Shown here piece by piece: positions 1 through 11,631 of a DNA stretch of 64,000 nucleotides. The translations under genes and the position numbers were made by a program. The stretch comes from Sphaerimonospora thailandensis (GTDB lineage Bacteria > Actinomycetota > Actinomycetes > Streptosporangiales > Streptosporangiaceae). The notes under the pieces were generated by a model, which was given only the letters and a program-made list of their open reading frames with translations, did no database searches and was not told the DNA's origin. Positions within the stretch are counted from its first letter, which is position 1; each line of letters begins with the position of its first letter. The stretch lies in NCBI RefSeq assembly GCF_016863115.1, contig NZ_BOOG01000044.1:1-64000 (forward strand). The letters are read 5' to 3'.

Positions 1-4
1 GGGC

Positions 5-722
5 TCAATATATGAGCGCCCAAAACCTGTTGTCCTCTCCGACTCGGAAATCACCGTAGAACTTGAGCAGGGCATCTCCTTGCTTCCTGTTCTGCACCCC
101 GTTCAGGGCCCTCGCGGAATAGTTCCCTTGAGCGTAACTGGCTCCCTGCTTGGTCGAAGCGAATGGATACTCATCGCACTGATTGCCCATACCCTTGGGC
201 AATTTATCGTCCCTCGTGGAAGGTCGGTACGCCTGTGGCATGTAGTACTTACAGTAGATGATGTAGAACCTGTGCGGGTGCTCCTCCTTCTCCTCCGGAG
301 TCTCCCCTGGGATCAGCCAGTGCATCGCTCCAGGCCTTCCCACATTCATATGCATCTCGATCTGTGAGAAGTGCTTCCTGTTCTGAGCGTTGGTGATGCC
401 GGGCGTTCCGCGTGTCAGTGGATGTCCTGCGGAATCTTCCCTGGGCGCGGCCCAGTTCCCGGGAATCGCCTTGTCCTGGGGTGCCGGGCGCGTACAGGGT
501 GGCGGTCTCGGTGTTGCGTTCCGGGATCTCCACCCGCTTGCCGGACCTGGCCGCCCTGCTCTTGGCCGCCTCGATGGCCTTGGTCAACCACTGGAGTTCT
601 GCTGGGCGGCCGGGAGGTGTTCTCCTTGGCCGTCGGTTCGGGGGCGGGGTGGGTTCTTGAGCCCAGGAGGGTACGGCGGGTTGCCCAGGTTCCGTGTTCC
701 AAGTGACACGAGACGGGGTGAC
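5..722 (-). pseudogene. Frameshifted NucA/NucB-type secreted nuclease remnant
   Basis: The minus strand encodes the C-terminal domain of a NucA/NucB-type deoxyribonuclease, recognised by the CDEYPFAST motif and a following Gly/Asn/Gln-rich stretch; the stop is at 5-7. The frame reads continuously from about 477 to the stop. Upstream, the matching sequence (WLTKAIEAAKSRAARSGKR, about 530-590) lies in a different frame. The two join if one base is removed from the G4 run at 478-481. The upstream frame stays open to a stop at 723-725 but offers no ATG or GTG start, so the N-terminus (expected to carry an export signal) is missing. The family degrades DNA outside the cell or serves as a toxin domain. 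I read this as a decayed gene; a sequencing error in the G run would explain the internal shift but not the missing start. Confidence 0.6.
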
Positions 723-861
723 CTACTCATGGGCGGACGAGGAAGATCGCCGCCTCCACCTGCTTGTTCCTCCTCTGTGAGGGGCGGCAGGGCGGGGATC
801 CTGCCGATAGGAAGATCTTGAGTCATGAATTGGCCTAGATTTTCGGGGTAAGGGATCCGGC

Positions 862-1605
862 GTGGGAGTGGTGGGGTCGATGGGCAGTGTCATGCGGGGC
901 GCCGCGGCGGGGGCCGTCCTCCTCGCCGCGGTCGGATGTACGGCCCAGGCCGACGCCGGAGCGTCCGGCTCCCAATCCGGGACGGCGCAGCCCACGCCGA
1001 CAGAGTCCGTACGGAGTTCCCGGCAGGACATTCGCGTCACGGTGGACCCGAAACGGATCGACGGCGGCTCGACCAAATCCAACGACATCACGGCGACCGT
1101 TCTCATCACGGCGGCGTGCCCGCTGCCGCGGGGTGGCCCTGAATATCGGGCGACCGCCAGGTCCGACGCCTTCACGGGCCTCGTCACGCTGGTGCCGCCG
1201 GCACGGCGGCCGGGGAAAACCGGCACGGCGACGTTCTCGCCCACCCCCGCTGCCATCGTGCCGGAGGTGCGCGGCAGCGCGGTGATCAGACCGAACGCCA
1301 AGCCGGGTGGCTACCGGGTGCAGGTGCGCTGCGAGGCCACCAACGACATCGGCGATGCCAGGTTCCGCATCGTCGAGCCCAAGCCTGAGCCTGAGTCGAC
1401 TCCGACCAAGACGAAGAAATATCCCACCAGTGCGCCGCACGCGGGTGGCGGCGGCACGGCCGCGGGTGGCCCGGCCGACGATTCCGCCCTGCCGATAGGC
1501 CTGACCATCGCCGTGCTGCTGGCCGCCGCCGGCGTCGGCGTCGTCGTGGTACGCAGGCGTTCCGCGACCCATCGACCCGCGCCCCGCCGACGTTCTGGGG
1601 ACTGA
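862..1605 (+). CDS. Secreted cell-wall protein with C-terminal membrane anchor, likely sortase partner
   Basis: This 247-residue protein has an N-terminal hydrophobic segment ending in a lipobox-like AVGC (Cys about residue 26) and a Thr/Ser-rich start to the mature part. A globular region of about 130 residues follows, then a Pro/Lys/Gly-rich linker. The C-terminus has LPIG directly before a single hydrophobic segment and a basic tail (RRRS...RRR). That layout is like a sortase substrate, although LPIG lacks the Thr of LPXTG. A class F sortase starts 2 bp after the stop, so the two genes are surely co-transcribed. The GTG start is chosen because AAGGGA lies 6 bp upstream; an ATG at 880 is an alternative. 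I do not recognise the globular domain. Whether it is a lipoprotein, a sortase substrate or simply membrane-anchored cannot be settled from sequence. Confidence 0.7.
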   Translation: MGVVGSMGSVMRGAAAGAVLLAAVGCTAQADAGASGSQSGTAQPTPTESVRSSRQDIRVTVDPKRIDGGSTKSNDITATVLITAACPLPRGGPEYRATARSDAFTGLVTLVPPARRPGKTGTATFSPTPAAIVPEVRGSAVIRPNAKPGGYRVQVRCEATNDIGDARFRIVEPKPEPESTPTKTKKYPTSAPHAGGGGTAAGGPADDSALPIGLTIAVLLAAAGVGVVVVRRRSATHRPAPRRRSGD

Positions 1606-1607
1606 CC

Positions 1608-2174
1608 TTGGCGGTTCCCACCCGGTGGGTGGTCGTGGCGGGCATCGTCACCGGGTTCGCGATGTTCGTGCTGGCCGGTCCCCAAGATGACACCGAGAGC
1701 GGTGCGGCCCGGCCCCGCCGGGCGGCGTACGTCGTGCCCGAGCGGATCGACATCCCGGCGCTGAAACTCCAGGCCCCGCTGGTGAAGCTCGGTCTGACGG
1801 CGGAGGGGGATGTCGAACTGCCGCCGTTCGACAAGCCGTCGGCCGCGGGTTGGTACACGGGCAGTGCCGTACCCGGCGATCCCGGCGCATCGGTGATCAT
1901 CGGACATGTCGACACCAAGACGGCGCCCGCCGTGTTCTTCCACCTGCGCGATCTGAGCGCGGGCGCCGCGGTGAAGGTGCTGCGCAGCGACGGCACGACC
2001 GTGTCGTACCGGGTCGATTCGGTGGAACGCGTGCCCAAGGAGCGGTTCCCGGCCGAGCGTGTCTACGCGGAGGACGGCCTGCGGCTGATCACGTGTGGCG
2101 GTTCCTTCGACTGGTCGCGGCATGAATACCGGGACAACGTCATCGTCTACGCCTCCCGGGTCGGCTCCGCCTGA
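1608..2174 (+). CDS. Class F sortase
   Basis: This is a 188-residue transpeptidase of the class F sortase family, which joins sorted surface proteins to cell-wall acceptors or cleaves them at the membrane. A hydrophobic N-terminal anchor covers residues 7-23. The catalytic triad is visible: His100 in GHVDT, Cys163 in ITCGG and Arg175 in HEYRDN. The length is normal for the compact class F group. A TTG start follows the preceding gene by 2 bp and gives MAVPTRW. The immediate upstream gene encodes a protein with a C-terminal anchor and LPIG, which is the obvious candidate partner. tsaB follows on the same strand after about 90 bp. Confidence 0.88.
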   Translation: MAVPTRWVVVAGIVTGFAMFVLAGPQDDTESGAARPRRAAYVVPERIDIPALKLQAPLVKLGLTAEGDVELPPFDKPSAAGWYTGSAVPGDPGASVIIGHVDTKTAPAVFFHLRDLSAGAAVKVLRSDGTTVSYRVDSVERVPKERFPAERVYAEDGLRLITCGGSFDWSRHEYRDNVIVYASRVGSA

Positions 2175-2262
2175 TCCGCGCGCGATCCTGATCCGGCGAC
2201 TGCGAGATCACGGGGGGAGTGGGGCGGGAATGGGATGGGGTGGGGCGGGTGAAGGACTACGC

Positions 2263-3015
2263 TTGACGTTCGTGCTTGTCTTGGCCTTCGACACCGCGAC
2301 CCCCGCCGTCACCGCGGCCCTGCACGACGGCGATTATGTGGTGGCCGAGTCGACCACCGTCGACGCGCGCCGCCACGGCGAGCTGCTCGCTCCCGCGATC
2401 GAACAGGTCCTGCGAGACTCCGGCGTGAGACTCCGGGACGTCACCGCGATCGTCGCGGGGACCGGACCGGGGCCGTACACGGGCCTGCGGGTAGGCCTGA
2501 TGACCGCCACGGCGCTCGCCACGACGATCGGGGCGCCGGCGTTCGGGGTGTGCACGCTCGACGCGATCGCGTACGCGACCGGGCAGACCGGGCAGACCGG
2601 AGAGATCGACGGGCCGTTCCTGGTCGCCACCGACGCGCGCCGCAAGGAGGTCTTCTGGGCGAGGTACGGCGACGCGGTGACCCGCCTCGACGGGCCGCGC
2701 GTCGACCGCCCGGACGACCTCCCGCCGGACCTGCCCGTGGTCGGGGCCGGTGCCCGCATGTACGCGGAGACGATCGGCGCCGACCGGGTCGCGGGCCCCG
2801 AGCATCCGTCGGCCGGCGCGCTGGCGGCCCTGGCGGCCGGGCGGCTCGCCGGGCTGACAGTCGAGGAGGCCGCCGAACTCGCCGAGATGCCGGACGGCCG
2901 CATCGACTCGGTGGAGAAGGCGCGTGAGCTGGGCGTGCTCGGCCCGCCCCGGCCGATCTATCTGCGCAGGCCGGACGCCCAGATCCCCGGAGCGCCCAAG
3001 CGCGTGACGGCGTGA
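2263..3015 (+). CDS. tsaB: tRNA t6A biosynthesis protein TsaB
   Basis: This 250-residue protein is an ASKHA-fold partner of TsaD in the complex that places N6-threonylcarbamoyl on A37 of ANN-decoding tRNAs. Visible hallmarks are the N-terminal LAFDTATPAV strand, the conserved GTGPGPYTGLRVG loop and the C-terminal PIYLRRPDAQ. A much longer open frame extends upstream, but TTG at 2263 is preceded by GAAGGA at 6 bp and gives the correct N-terminus (MTFVLVLAFDTA); GTG at 2272 is an alternative. It heads a tsaB-rimI-tsaD operon. TsaE, often next door in related genomes, is not in this position, which is taken by a sortase. A TGQTGQTGE micro-repeat occurs near residue 110. Confidence 0.9.
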   Translation: MTFVLVLAFDTATPAVTAALHDGDYVVAESTTVDARRHGELLAPAIEQVLRDSGVRLRDVTAIVAGTGPGPYTGLRVGLMTATALATTIGAPAFGVCTLDAIAYATGQTGQTGEIDGPFLVATDARRKEVFWARYGDAVTRLDGPRVDRPDDLPPDLPVVGAGARMYAETIGADRVAGPEHPSAGALAALAAGRLAGLTVEEAAELAEMPDGRIDSVEKARELGVLGPPRPIYLRRPDAQIPGAPKRVTA

Positions 3016-3028
3016 GCGTGGTGGACCT

Positions 3029-3544
3029 GTGACCGACGGCACTTCGGGGCGGAGCGGCACGGCCGGACAGACCGTCGTGCTGCGCCAGATGCGCATTGAG
3101 GACCTGCCCGCGGTGATGGAGATCGAGCGCGGCACGTTCCCGGCCGACGCGTGGAGTGAGTCGATGATGCGAGGTGAGCTGCGGGACCAGCCGCGCACCC
3201 GGCACTATGTGGTCGCGGAGGCGGGTGGGGAGATCGTCGGATACGCCGGGCTCGCGGCCGCGGCCGACCAGGCCGACATCCAGACGATCGCGGTCCTGGC
3301 CGGGCACCGCCGCTCCGGTGTCGGCGCCGCGATGATGGACGCGCTGGTCGCGGAGGCCGTACGACGCGGCGCGCGGTCGGTGTTCCTCGAGGTGCGCGCC
3401 GACAACGCTCCCGCACAGGCGATGTATGAGCGGTTCGGTTTCCAGCCGCTCGGGCTGCGGCGACGCTACTACGACGACGGGACGGACGCGATAACGATGG
3501 TGAAGGAGCTGGATCGAACGGGGGAGCGCCATGAGCAGGACTGA
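3029..3544 (+). CDS. rimI: Ribosomal-protein-alanine N-acetyltransferase RimI
   Basis: This is a 171-residue GNAT-fold acetyltransferase. In the RimI family it transfers acetyl from acetyl-CoA to the N-terminal alanine of ribosomal protein S18. The acetyl-CoA loop is seen as [12 protein letters not shown] near residue 95, and the C-terminal [16 protein letters not shown] segment is typical of RimI. The gene has a GTG start 14 bp after tsaB, and its 3' end overlaps the tsaD start by 14 bp. The tsaB-rimI-tsaD order is the usual actinobacterial arrangement and supports the assignment over a generic GNAT. Confidence 0.88.
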   Translation: MTDGTSGRSGTAGQTVVLRQMRIEDLPAVMEIERGTFPADAWSESMMRGELRDQPRTRHYVVAEAGGEIVGYAGLAAAADQADIQTIAVLAGHRRSGVGAAMMDALVAEAVRRGARSVFLEVRADNAPAQAMYERFGFQPLGLRRRYYDDGTDAITMVKELDRTGERHEQD

Positions 3545-4568
3545 CGAGCCGATCGTCTTGGGGATCGAGACCTCCTGCGATGAGACCGGCGTGGGCATCG
3601 TCCGCGGTCACACGCTGCTGGCCAACACGATCGCCTCCAGCATGGACGAGCACGCCCGGTTCGGCGGCGTGGTCCCGGAGGTGGCCTCACGCGCCCACCT
3701 GGAGGCGATGGCGCCGACGGTGGAGGGCGCGCTGGCCGCGGCGGGCCTGCGGCTGTCCGACGTCGACGCGGTCGCGGTCACCGCCGGACCCGGCCTGGCG
3801 GGCGCTCTGCTGGTCGGGGTCGCCGCCGCCAAGGCGTACGCCATGGGCCTCGGCGTCCCGCTCTACGGGGTCAACCACCTCGCCGCGCACGTGGCCGTCG
3901 ACCAACTCGAACACGGCCCGCTGCCCAAGCCGGCGATCGCGCTGCTGGTCTCCGGCGGCCACTCCTCGCTGCTGCTGGTGCCCGATGTCGCACAGGACGT
4001 GGTCTCGCTGGGCTCGACCGTGGACGACGCGGCCGGCGAGGCGTTCGACAAGGTCGCGCGCGTGCTCGGCCTGCCGTTCCCCGGTGGCCCGTACATCGAC
4101 CGGGCCGCCCGTGAGGGCTCGGGTACGGCTGTCGCGTTCCCCAGGGGGAAGTACGACGACGGCACGCTGGACTTCTCCTTCTCCGGGCTGAAGACGGCGG
4201 TGGCCCGGTGGGTGGAGGCACGTGAGGCGGCAGGAGAGCCCGTGTCGGTGGCCGACGTGGCCGCGTCGTTCCAGGAGGCGGTCGTCGACGTGCTCACCCG
4301 CAAGGCGCTGCAGGCCTGCGCGCGGTACGACGTCAAGGATCTCCTGATCGGCGGCGGAGTGGCGGCCAACTCGCGGCTGCGGGTGCTGGCGCAGGAGCGC
4401 TGCGACGCGGCGGGAGTGCGGCTGCGGGTGCCTCGGCCCGGGCTGTGCACGGACAACGGCGCGATGGTCGCCGCGCTGGGGGCGAACCTGGTCGCGGCCG
4501 GTGTGGATCCGTCCTCGCTGGACATCCCGGCTGATTCATCCCTGCCGATCACGACCGTTCACGTCTGA
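3531..4568 (+). CDS. tsaD: tRNA N6-adenosine threonylcarbamoyltransferase TsaD
   Basis: This 345-residue protein is the catalytic subunit for t6A37 formation on tRNA, using threonylcarbamoyl-AMP. The start matches the family ([12 protein letters not shown]), and the metal-binding HxxxH motif is His116/His120 in [15 protein letters not shown] and [11 protein letters not shown] are the nucleotide-binding segments. The length is full for the bacterial family. It overlaps rimI by 14 bp, implying translational coupling. A strong hairpin 28 bp after the stop ends the operon. Confidence 0.95.
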   Translation: MSRTDEPIVLGIETSCDETGVGIVRGHTLLANTIASSMDEHARFGGVVPEVASRAHLEAMAPTVEGALAAAGLRLSDVDAVAVTAGPGLAGALLVGVAAAKAYAMGLGVPLYGVNHLAAHVAVDQLEHGPLPKPAIALLVSGGHSSLLLVPDVAQDVVSLGSTVDDAAGEAFDKVARVLGLPFPGGPYIDRAAREGSGTAVAFPRGKYDDGTLDFSFSGLKTAVARWVEAREAAGEPVSVADVAASFQEAVVDVLTRKALQACARYDVKDLLIGGGVAANSRLRVLAQERCDAAGVRLRVPRPGLCTDNGAMVAALGANLVAAGVDPSSLDIPADSSLPITTVHV

Positions 4569-4595
4569 GCGACCACCGGTCAAACCAGGCCCCGG

Positions 4596-4631
4596 CCCGT
4601 GATCTTGCAGTCGTGAGTGCAAGATCACGGG
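4596..4631. terminator. Hairpin between convergent tsaD and methyltransferase genes
   Basis: A perfect 14-bp inverted repeat (CCCGTGATCTTGCA / TGCAAGATCACGGG) encloses an 8-nt loop. It lies between two converging genes, and a T-rich TATTTTATTTG patch starts about 16 nt downstream on the plus strand. It is probably a shared transcription terminator. Confidence 0.75.
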
Positions 4632-4657
4632 ACTGGGCGGTGGGGTATTTTATTTGA

Positions 4658-5941
4658 TCACGGGATCTTGGCCGGCCGGCAGAGCAGGGCATATGGGCGA
4701 TCTTCGATTCGGGTAAGGGCGATTACCGCCGATTTCGCCCCGGAAAGCCGGAGGTCTTTACGCAGTCGTTCGATATCGACCGCCGATCCGCGTTTCTTGA
4801 TGGTGACGTTCCCGATGCCCCGTTCCCGCAGCGCCGCGCGCAGCCGTTTGAGTGAGAAGGACATGACGTCGGTGATCTCATAGCATGCCGCCCATTCGGT
4901 CACGACGGCGTGGTCACCGGTGATGTAGGCGATCCGCGGGTCGAGCAGGTGTCCTTTGACGATTTCGGCGACCTCCGCCACCAGATGCGCCCGGATCGCG
5001 GCTCCGTCGGGCTCGTAGAGGTACCGTCCCACCGGTCCGGCGGCCACCTCGGCGCCGGTGGGCGTCAGCGTCGCCCCAGACGGCAGCAGCGTCGCCCGCC
5101 GGCCCTCCGTGCCCGTACCGGTCCAGATGGCCGCCTCCTTCACCTCGCCCTTGTAGGAGACCCATTCGGCCTCCGCGCCGTCCGGGATGAACTCGTACGG
5201 GATGCCGGGGGCGACCTTCACACAGGCGGCAGGCGCCCGGGCGACCAGTTCGAGCACCGCCGGCCAGGCGGGGGAGTAGGCCATCGGGTCGAAGACGCGG
5301 CCCCTGGCGCTCCGCCTGGCCGGATCGGCGAACATCAGGTCATATCCGCGGGGATCGCAATCGGCGGCGTCCGCCGTACGGACCCGGACCGGGGCGGGCA
5401 GGCCCGGTGAGGGCGGGCCCGGTGAGGACAGGCCCAGCGCGGCGGCGTTGGCGCGGGCGACCTCGGCGGTGAGCGGGTCGAGATCCACCGCGTCCACCGG
5501 GCAGCCGGCGCGGGCGAGCGCGACGAGGTCGCCGCCGATCCCACAGCACACGTCGAGCACCCTCGGCCCCGTTCCCGGCCCCGCTTCCGTCGCGATGGCC
5601 GACTGCGAGCCGAGTGCCGCGATCCGGCGGGCGCGGTGTGCGGCGACCTCGGCGCGGGTGGCCTGTTCGAGGCCATGTGGGGTGAAGTACATGGCGGCCG
5701 CGTGCGCGCCGAACTTGGCCTCGGCCCGGCGGCGCAGCGTCGCCTGGGTGAGCGCGGCCGAGGTCAGCGCGGGGGAGTACGTCCTGCGCAGCGCCGTGAC
5801 CGCGGCGACCGGCTCGGCGCCGGCGGCCACGAGATCCACGGCCTGGGCCAGGGCCCGGCGTCCTTCGGGCGCGAGTAGTTCGCGAAATGCGTCGAGGTCC
5901 ACGCCCACCGACGCTACCGCTGATCGGCGGCTTCCGGTCAT
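4658..5941 (-). CDS. Class I SAM-dependent methyltransferase with THUMP-like C-terminal domain
   Basis: This protein of about 427 residues has a Rossmann-fold methyltransferase core. The SAM-binding glycine motif is VLDVCCGIGGDL, followed by the acidic loop VDAVDLDP and LMFADPARR (a DPxR-type motif IV). The C-terminal part (ITKKRG-like segment, LSGAKSAVIALTRI) resembles the THUMP-like domain paired with such enzymes in actinobacteria. The substrate is unknown; an RNA or nucleoside target is an inference from the THUMP-like region. The start is uncertain: ATG at 5941 is used here, GTG at 5902 would also fit, and a further upstream ATG would run into the groES promoter. It is divergent from groES. 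A Gly/Pro-rich low-complexity insert (about 5395-5440) interrupts the core. Confidence 0.72.
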   Translation of the reverse strand: MTGSRRSAVASVGVDLDAFRELLAPEGRRALAQAVDLVAAGAEPVAAVTALRRTYSPALTSAALTQATLRRRAEAKFGAHAAAMYFTPHGLEQATRAEVAAHRARRIAALGSQSAIATEAGPGTGPRVLDVCCGIGGDLVALARAGCPVDAVDLDPLTAEVARANAAALGLSSPGPPSPGLPAPVRVRTADAADCDPRGYDLMFADPARRSARGRVFDPMAYSPAWPAVLELVARAPAACVKVAPGIPYEFIPDGAEAEWVSYKGEVKEAAIWTGTGTEGRRATLLPSGATLTPTGAEVAAGPVGRYLYEPDGAAIRAHLVAEVAEIVKGHLLDPRIAYITGDHAVVTEWAACYEITDVMSFSLKRLRAALRERGIGNVTIKKRGSAVDIERLRKDLRLSGAKSAVIALTRIEDRPYALLCRPAKIP

Positions 5942-5971
5942 GCCCCATCTGACCTGCGAGGCGGGTTCGTG

Positions 5972-6000
5972 TTGACTGTCCGGGCGCACTTGCATACTGT
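5972..6000 (+). promoter_or_regulatory. groESL promoter
   Basis: TTGACT (5972-5977) and TACTGT (5995-6000) are separated by 17 bp, matching a housekeeping sigma-70-type promoter. The predicted transcript start falls inside the CIRCE element just downstream, the usual arrangement for HrcA-repressed heat-shock operons. Confidence 0.75.
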
Positions 6001-6006
6001 TTCGTG

Positions 6007-6033
6007 TTGGCACTCACCCATAGAGAGTGCCAA
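6007..6033. promoter_or_regulatory. CIRCE operator (HrcA binding site)
   Basis: TTGGCACTC - 9 nt - GAGTGCCAA is a perfect 9-bp inverted repeat. It differs from the consensus TTAGCACTC-N9-GAGTGCTAA at one symmetrical position. HrcA binds such sites to repress groE at normal temperature. It sits between the promoter and groES. Confidence 0.93.
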
Positions 6034-6122
6034 CTGCGACGAGACTGGTCTGACACCCGCGACGGCAGGCCGCTGGTCGCCTCTTCAGCTCATTCATCGC
6101 AATCTGAAGGGGAGGTCCGATC

Positions 6123-6434
6123 GTGACGACCGCCACCAAGGTTCCCGTTAAGCCGCTTGGCGACCGCATCGTGGTCCAGCCGCTTGAGGCCGAGCAGACC
6201 ACCGCCTCCGGCCTGGTCATCCCGGACACCGCCAAGGAGAAGCCGCAGGAGGGCAAGGTCCTCGCGGTGGGCCCGGGCAACTGGGACGAGGACGGCGAGA
6301 AGCGTATCCCGCTCGACGTCAAGGAGGGCGACGTCGTCCTCTACAGCAAGTACGGCGGCACCGAGGTCAAGTACGGCGGCGAGGAGTACCTGGTGCTCTC
6401 CGCTCGCGACGTGCTCGCCATCATCGAGAAGTAA
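6123..6434 (+). CDS. groES: Co-chaperonin GroES
   Basis: This 103-residue protein forms the heptameric lid of the GroEL chaperonin. The family start [15 protein letters not shown], the mobile loop region ([18 protein letters not shown]) and the C-terminal [13 protein letters not shown] are all present. A GTG start follows GGGGAGG at a normal distance. It is the first gene of the CIRCE-controlled groES-groEL1 operon, 65 bp ahead of groEL1. Confidence 0.96.
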   Translation: MTTATKVPVKPLGDRIVVQPLEAEQTTASGLVIPDTAKEKPQEGKVLAVGPGNWDEDGEKRIPLDVKEGDVVLYSKYGGTEVKYGGEEYLVLSARDVLAIIEK

Positions 6435-6499
6435 GCCGCGTACGGCATGCGGAGCCCCGGGTCACGTGCCCGGGGCTCACTGCTCAGAAGGAGACGTGA

Positions 6500-8125
<1,626 letters not shown>

Positions 8126-8179
8126 GCCTCAGCCCATGATGCGCTGATCATCGGACCGCGGTCCGGTGACGCGAGCCGC

Positions 8180-8219
8180 GTACGGCTCCCGCCTCCCGAG
8201 GCGGGAGCCGTACTTTTTT
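8180..8219 (+). terminator. Intrinsic terminator of groES-groEL1
   Basis: A 15-bp perfect stem (GTACGGCTCCCGCCT and its complement, 8180-8194 / 8199-8213) with a 4-nt loop is followed by TTTTTT. This is a textbook rho-independent terminator. Confidence 0.95.
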
Positions 8220-8262
8220 CCGGCCACCACCGGCCGAATAAGCGGCAATTAGGGACAGGCCG

Positions 8263-8276
8263 TTGGAATGTTCCAA
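8263..8276. promoter_or_regulatory. Perfect palindrome upstream of the sigma factor gene
   Basis: TTGGAATGTTCCAA (6-bp arms, TG centre) lies about 90 bp before the sigma-factor gene, in an AT-richer stretch that probably holds its promoter. It could be a repressor or activator site; no partner is identifiable here. Confidence 0.4.
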
Positions 8277-8362
8277 TGTTTAGTGGTCGTCCGATTACTT
8301 ATTGTTATCGACGCGTCAATGTGACCAATCCGTAGCCGTCAACCATGACGACATGAACGATC

Positions 8363-9001
8363 GTGGCGGGCATCATGCCTAACGTGACCGAGGGACGCGT
8401 CGCCGACGCCGCAACTGGGGTAAGGCTTGCGACGAGATCGGATGAGTCCGACCTCAGGGAACTGACGAGCCTCGCCGTACGGGGAGATCGCGCCGCGATC
8501 GAGTCTTTGCTGGGACATCTGCGCCCGATGGTGGTTCGTTACTGCAGAGCCAGGCTCGGCAGGGTCTCGGGTCACTATCACATCGCGGACGATGTGGCCC
8601 AGGAGGTGTGCATCGCCGTGCTGTCGGCGCTGCCCCGTTACCGCGACATGGGGCGCCCGTTCGCGTCGTTCGTGTTCGGGATCGCCTCACACAAGGTCGC
8701 GGACGCGCTGCGCAGTTCGGTGCGCTCGGCGGTGCCGACGCAGGACCTGCCGGACGGGCCCGACGAGAGGCCTGGGCCCGAGGAGACCGTGGTGCGTTAC
8801 ATCGAGGCGCAACATGCGCGGGCCCTGCTCTCGCGGCTTCCCGAACACCAGCGGGAGCTCCTGATCCTGCGGGTGGTGTCGGGGCTCTCGGCCGAGGAGA
8901 CCGGTAATGTACTGGGCATGTCACCAGGTGCCGTCCGGGTTGCCCAGCATCGCGCTCTCGCCAGATTGCGGCAGATCGCCGAGCTGGAGTCGATTGCTTG
9001 A
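8363..9001 (+). CDS. RNA polymerase sigma factor, ECF-like (ShbA/SigD type)
   Basis: This 212-residue sigma-70 family protein has region 2 ([19 protein letters not shown], then [18 protein letters not shown]) at about residues 70-125 and region 4 ([26 protein letters not shown]) at about 160-200. The position between groEL1 and guaB and the sequence type match the ShbA/SigD sigma factor of actinobacteria. In streptomycetes ShbA drives transcription of the principal sigma gene; in mycobacteria SigD acts in stationary phase (family knowledge). The GTG start gives an N-terminal MAGIMPNV; ATG at 8375 is possible. Its stop overlaps the next small gene by 4 bp. Confidence 0.85.
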   Translation: MAGIMPNVTEGRVADAATGVRLATRSDESDLRELTSLAVRGDRAAIESLLGHLRPMVVRYCRARLGRVSGHYHIADDVAQEVCIAVLSALPRYRDMGRPFASFVFGIASHKVADALRSSVRSAVPTQDLPDGPDERPGPEETVVRYIEAQHARALLSRLPEHQRELLILRVVSGLSAEETGNVLGMSPGAVRVAQHRALARLRQIAELESIA

Positions 9002-9213
9002 CCGCCCACGTGGAGGACGACACAGCGCTCACCGACACCGTCCTCGATGCTCTCGCACGTCGCGAGATCGTGGAGTCGGACGCCGACCCGGCCGTCCGGC
9101 TGCTCAGTGATCCCGCCATCCGGCTTCTCAGAGCGCTCGTCGCCGACGTCGACGAGACGGGCGAGGTGGCCGACTACCGGCTCTCCTCCGTGTCGATCAC
9201 GCCGTCCACGTAG
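8998..9213 (+). CDS. Small acidic protein, candidate minimal anti-sigma factor
   Basis: This 71-residue acidic protein starts at a TTG overlapping the sigma-factor stop (TTGA), so translation is coupled; GTG at 9010 is an alternative. The segment [10 protein letters not shown]...[14 protein letters not shown] resembles the short sigma-binding region of RsdA, the anti-SigD factor of mycobacteria, in its Leu/Asp pattern and position. RsdA itself is a much longer membrane protein; this one has no membrane segment and ends soon after the binding region. It overlaps the 3' end of the converging DUF5319 gene by 40 bp. Function is inferred from position and a weak motif only. Confidence 0.55.
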   Translation: MTAHVEDDTALTDTVLDALARREIVESDADPAVRLLSDPAIRLLRALVADVDETGEVADYRLSSVSITPST

Positions 9214-9551
9214 CCTCTGGCGTACTCCCAGCTGACGTAGTTGGCCGGGTCTGGTCGATAGGCCGGTTCGTGCACCTGTGGCCGGCCGTTGTCGATCATC
9301 TGCCGTAGGTTGCCGCGGAGCAGGTCCCAGTCGAAGTAATGCTGGTCGCCGCACTCCGGGCAGTCGAGAACCAGGCCGAGCACGCCCTGAGGCTCCAGCA
9401 GGGAGCGGAAGACCTCCACGTCGGCCAGGTCGGTCAGCGCCTCGTCGCGCTCGGCAAGGGTCAGCGGCTCGGGGTCGTCCGGCGCTCCGAGCTCCCCTGC
9501 GGGGTCGTTGGGGTCATCCGCGAAAGGATCGCGGGGGACGTCTTCCAGCAC
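9174..9551 (-). CDS. DUF5319 family protein
   Basis: This acidic protein of about 125 residues is conserved in actinobacteria next to the sigma/guaB locus. It begins DVPRDPFADDPNDPA, has a CPxCG-like pair (DCPECGDQH) that could bind zinc, and ends in a Trp/Tyr-rich segment ([16 protein letters not shown]). No function is established. The GTG start at 9551 is chosen because the conserved sequence begins right after it; the upstream extension to 9629 looks non-conserved. It converges on, and overlaps, the small anti-sigma candidate. Confidence 0.75.
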   Translation of the reverse strand: MLEDVPRDPFADDPNDPAGELGAPDDPEPLTLAERDEALTDLADVEVFRSLLEPQGVLGLVLDCPECGDQHYFDWDLLRGNLRQMIDNGRPQVHEPAYRPDPANYVSWEYARGYVDGVIDTEESR

Positions 9552-11592
<2,041 letters not shown>

Positions 11593-11631
11593 CACCACGT
11601 TCAACGGCCAGGAAGAAGAGAACAGGCGGCG

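Noticed and set aside
660-780. Short plus-strand frame ending DEEDRRLHLLVPPL
   Set aside because: It looks gene-like but is only about 40 codons after a stop, has no start signal and no recognisable family.
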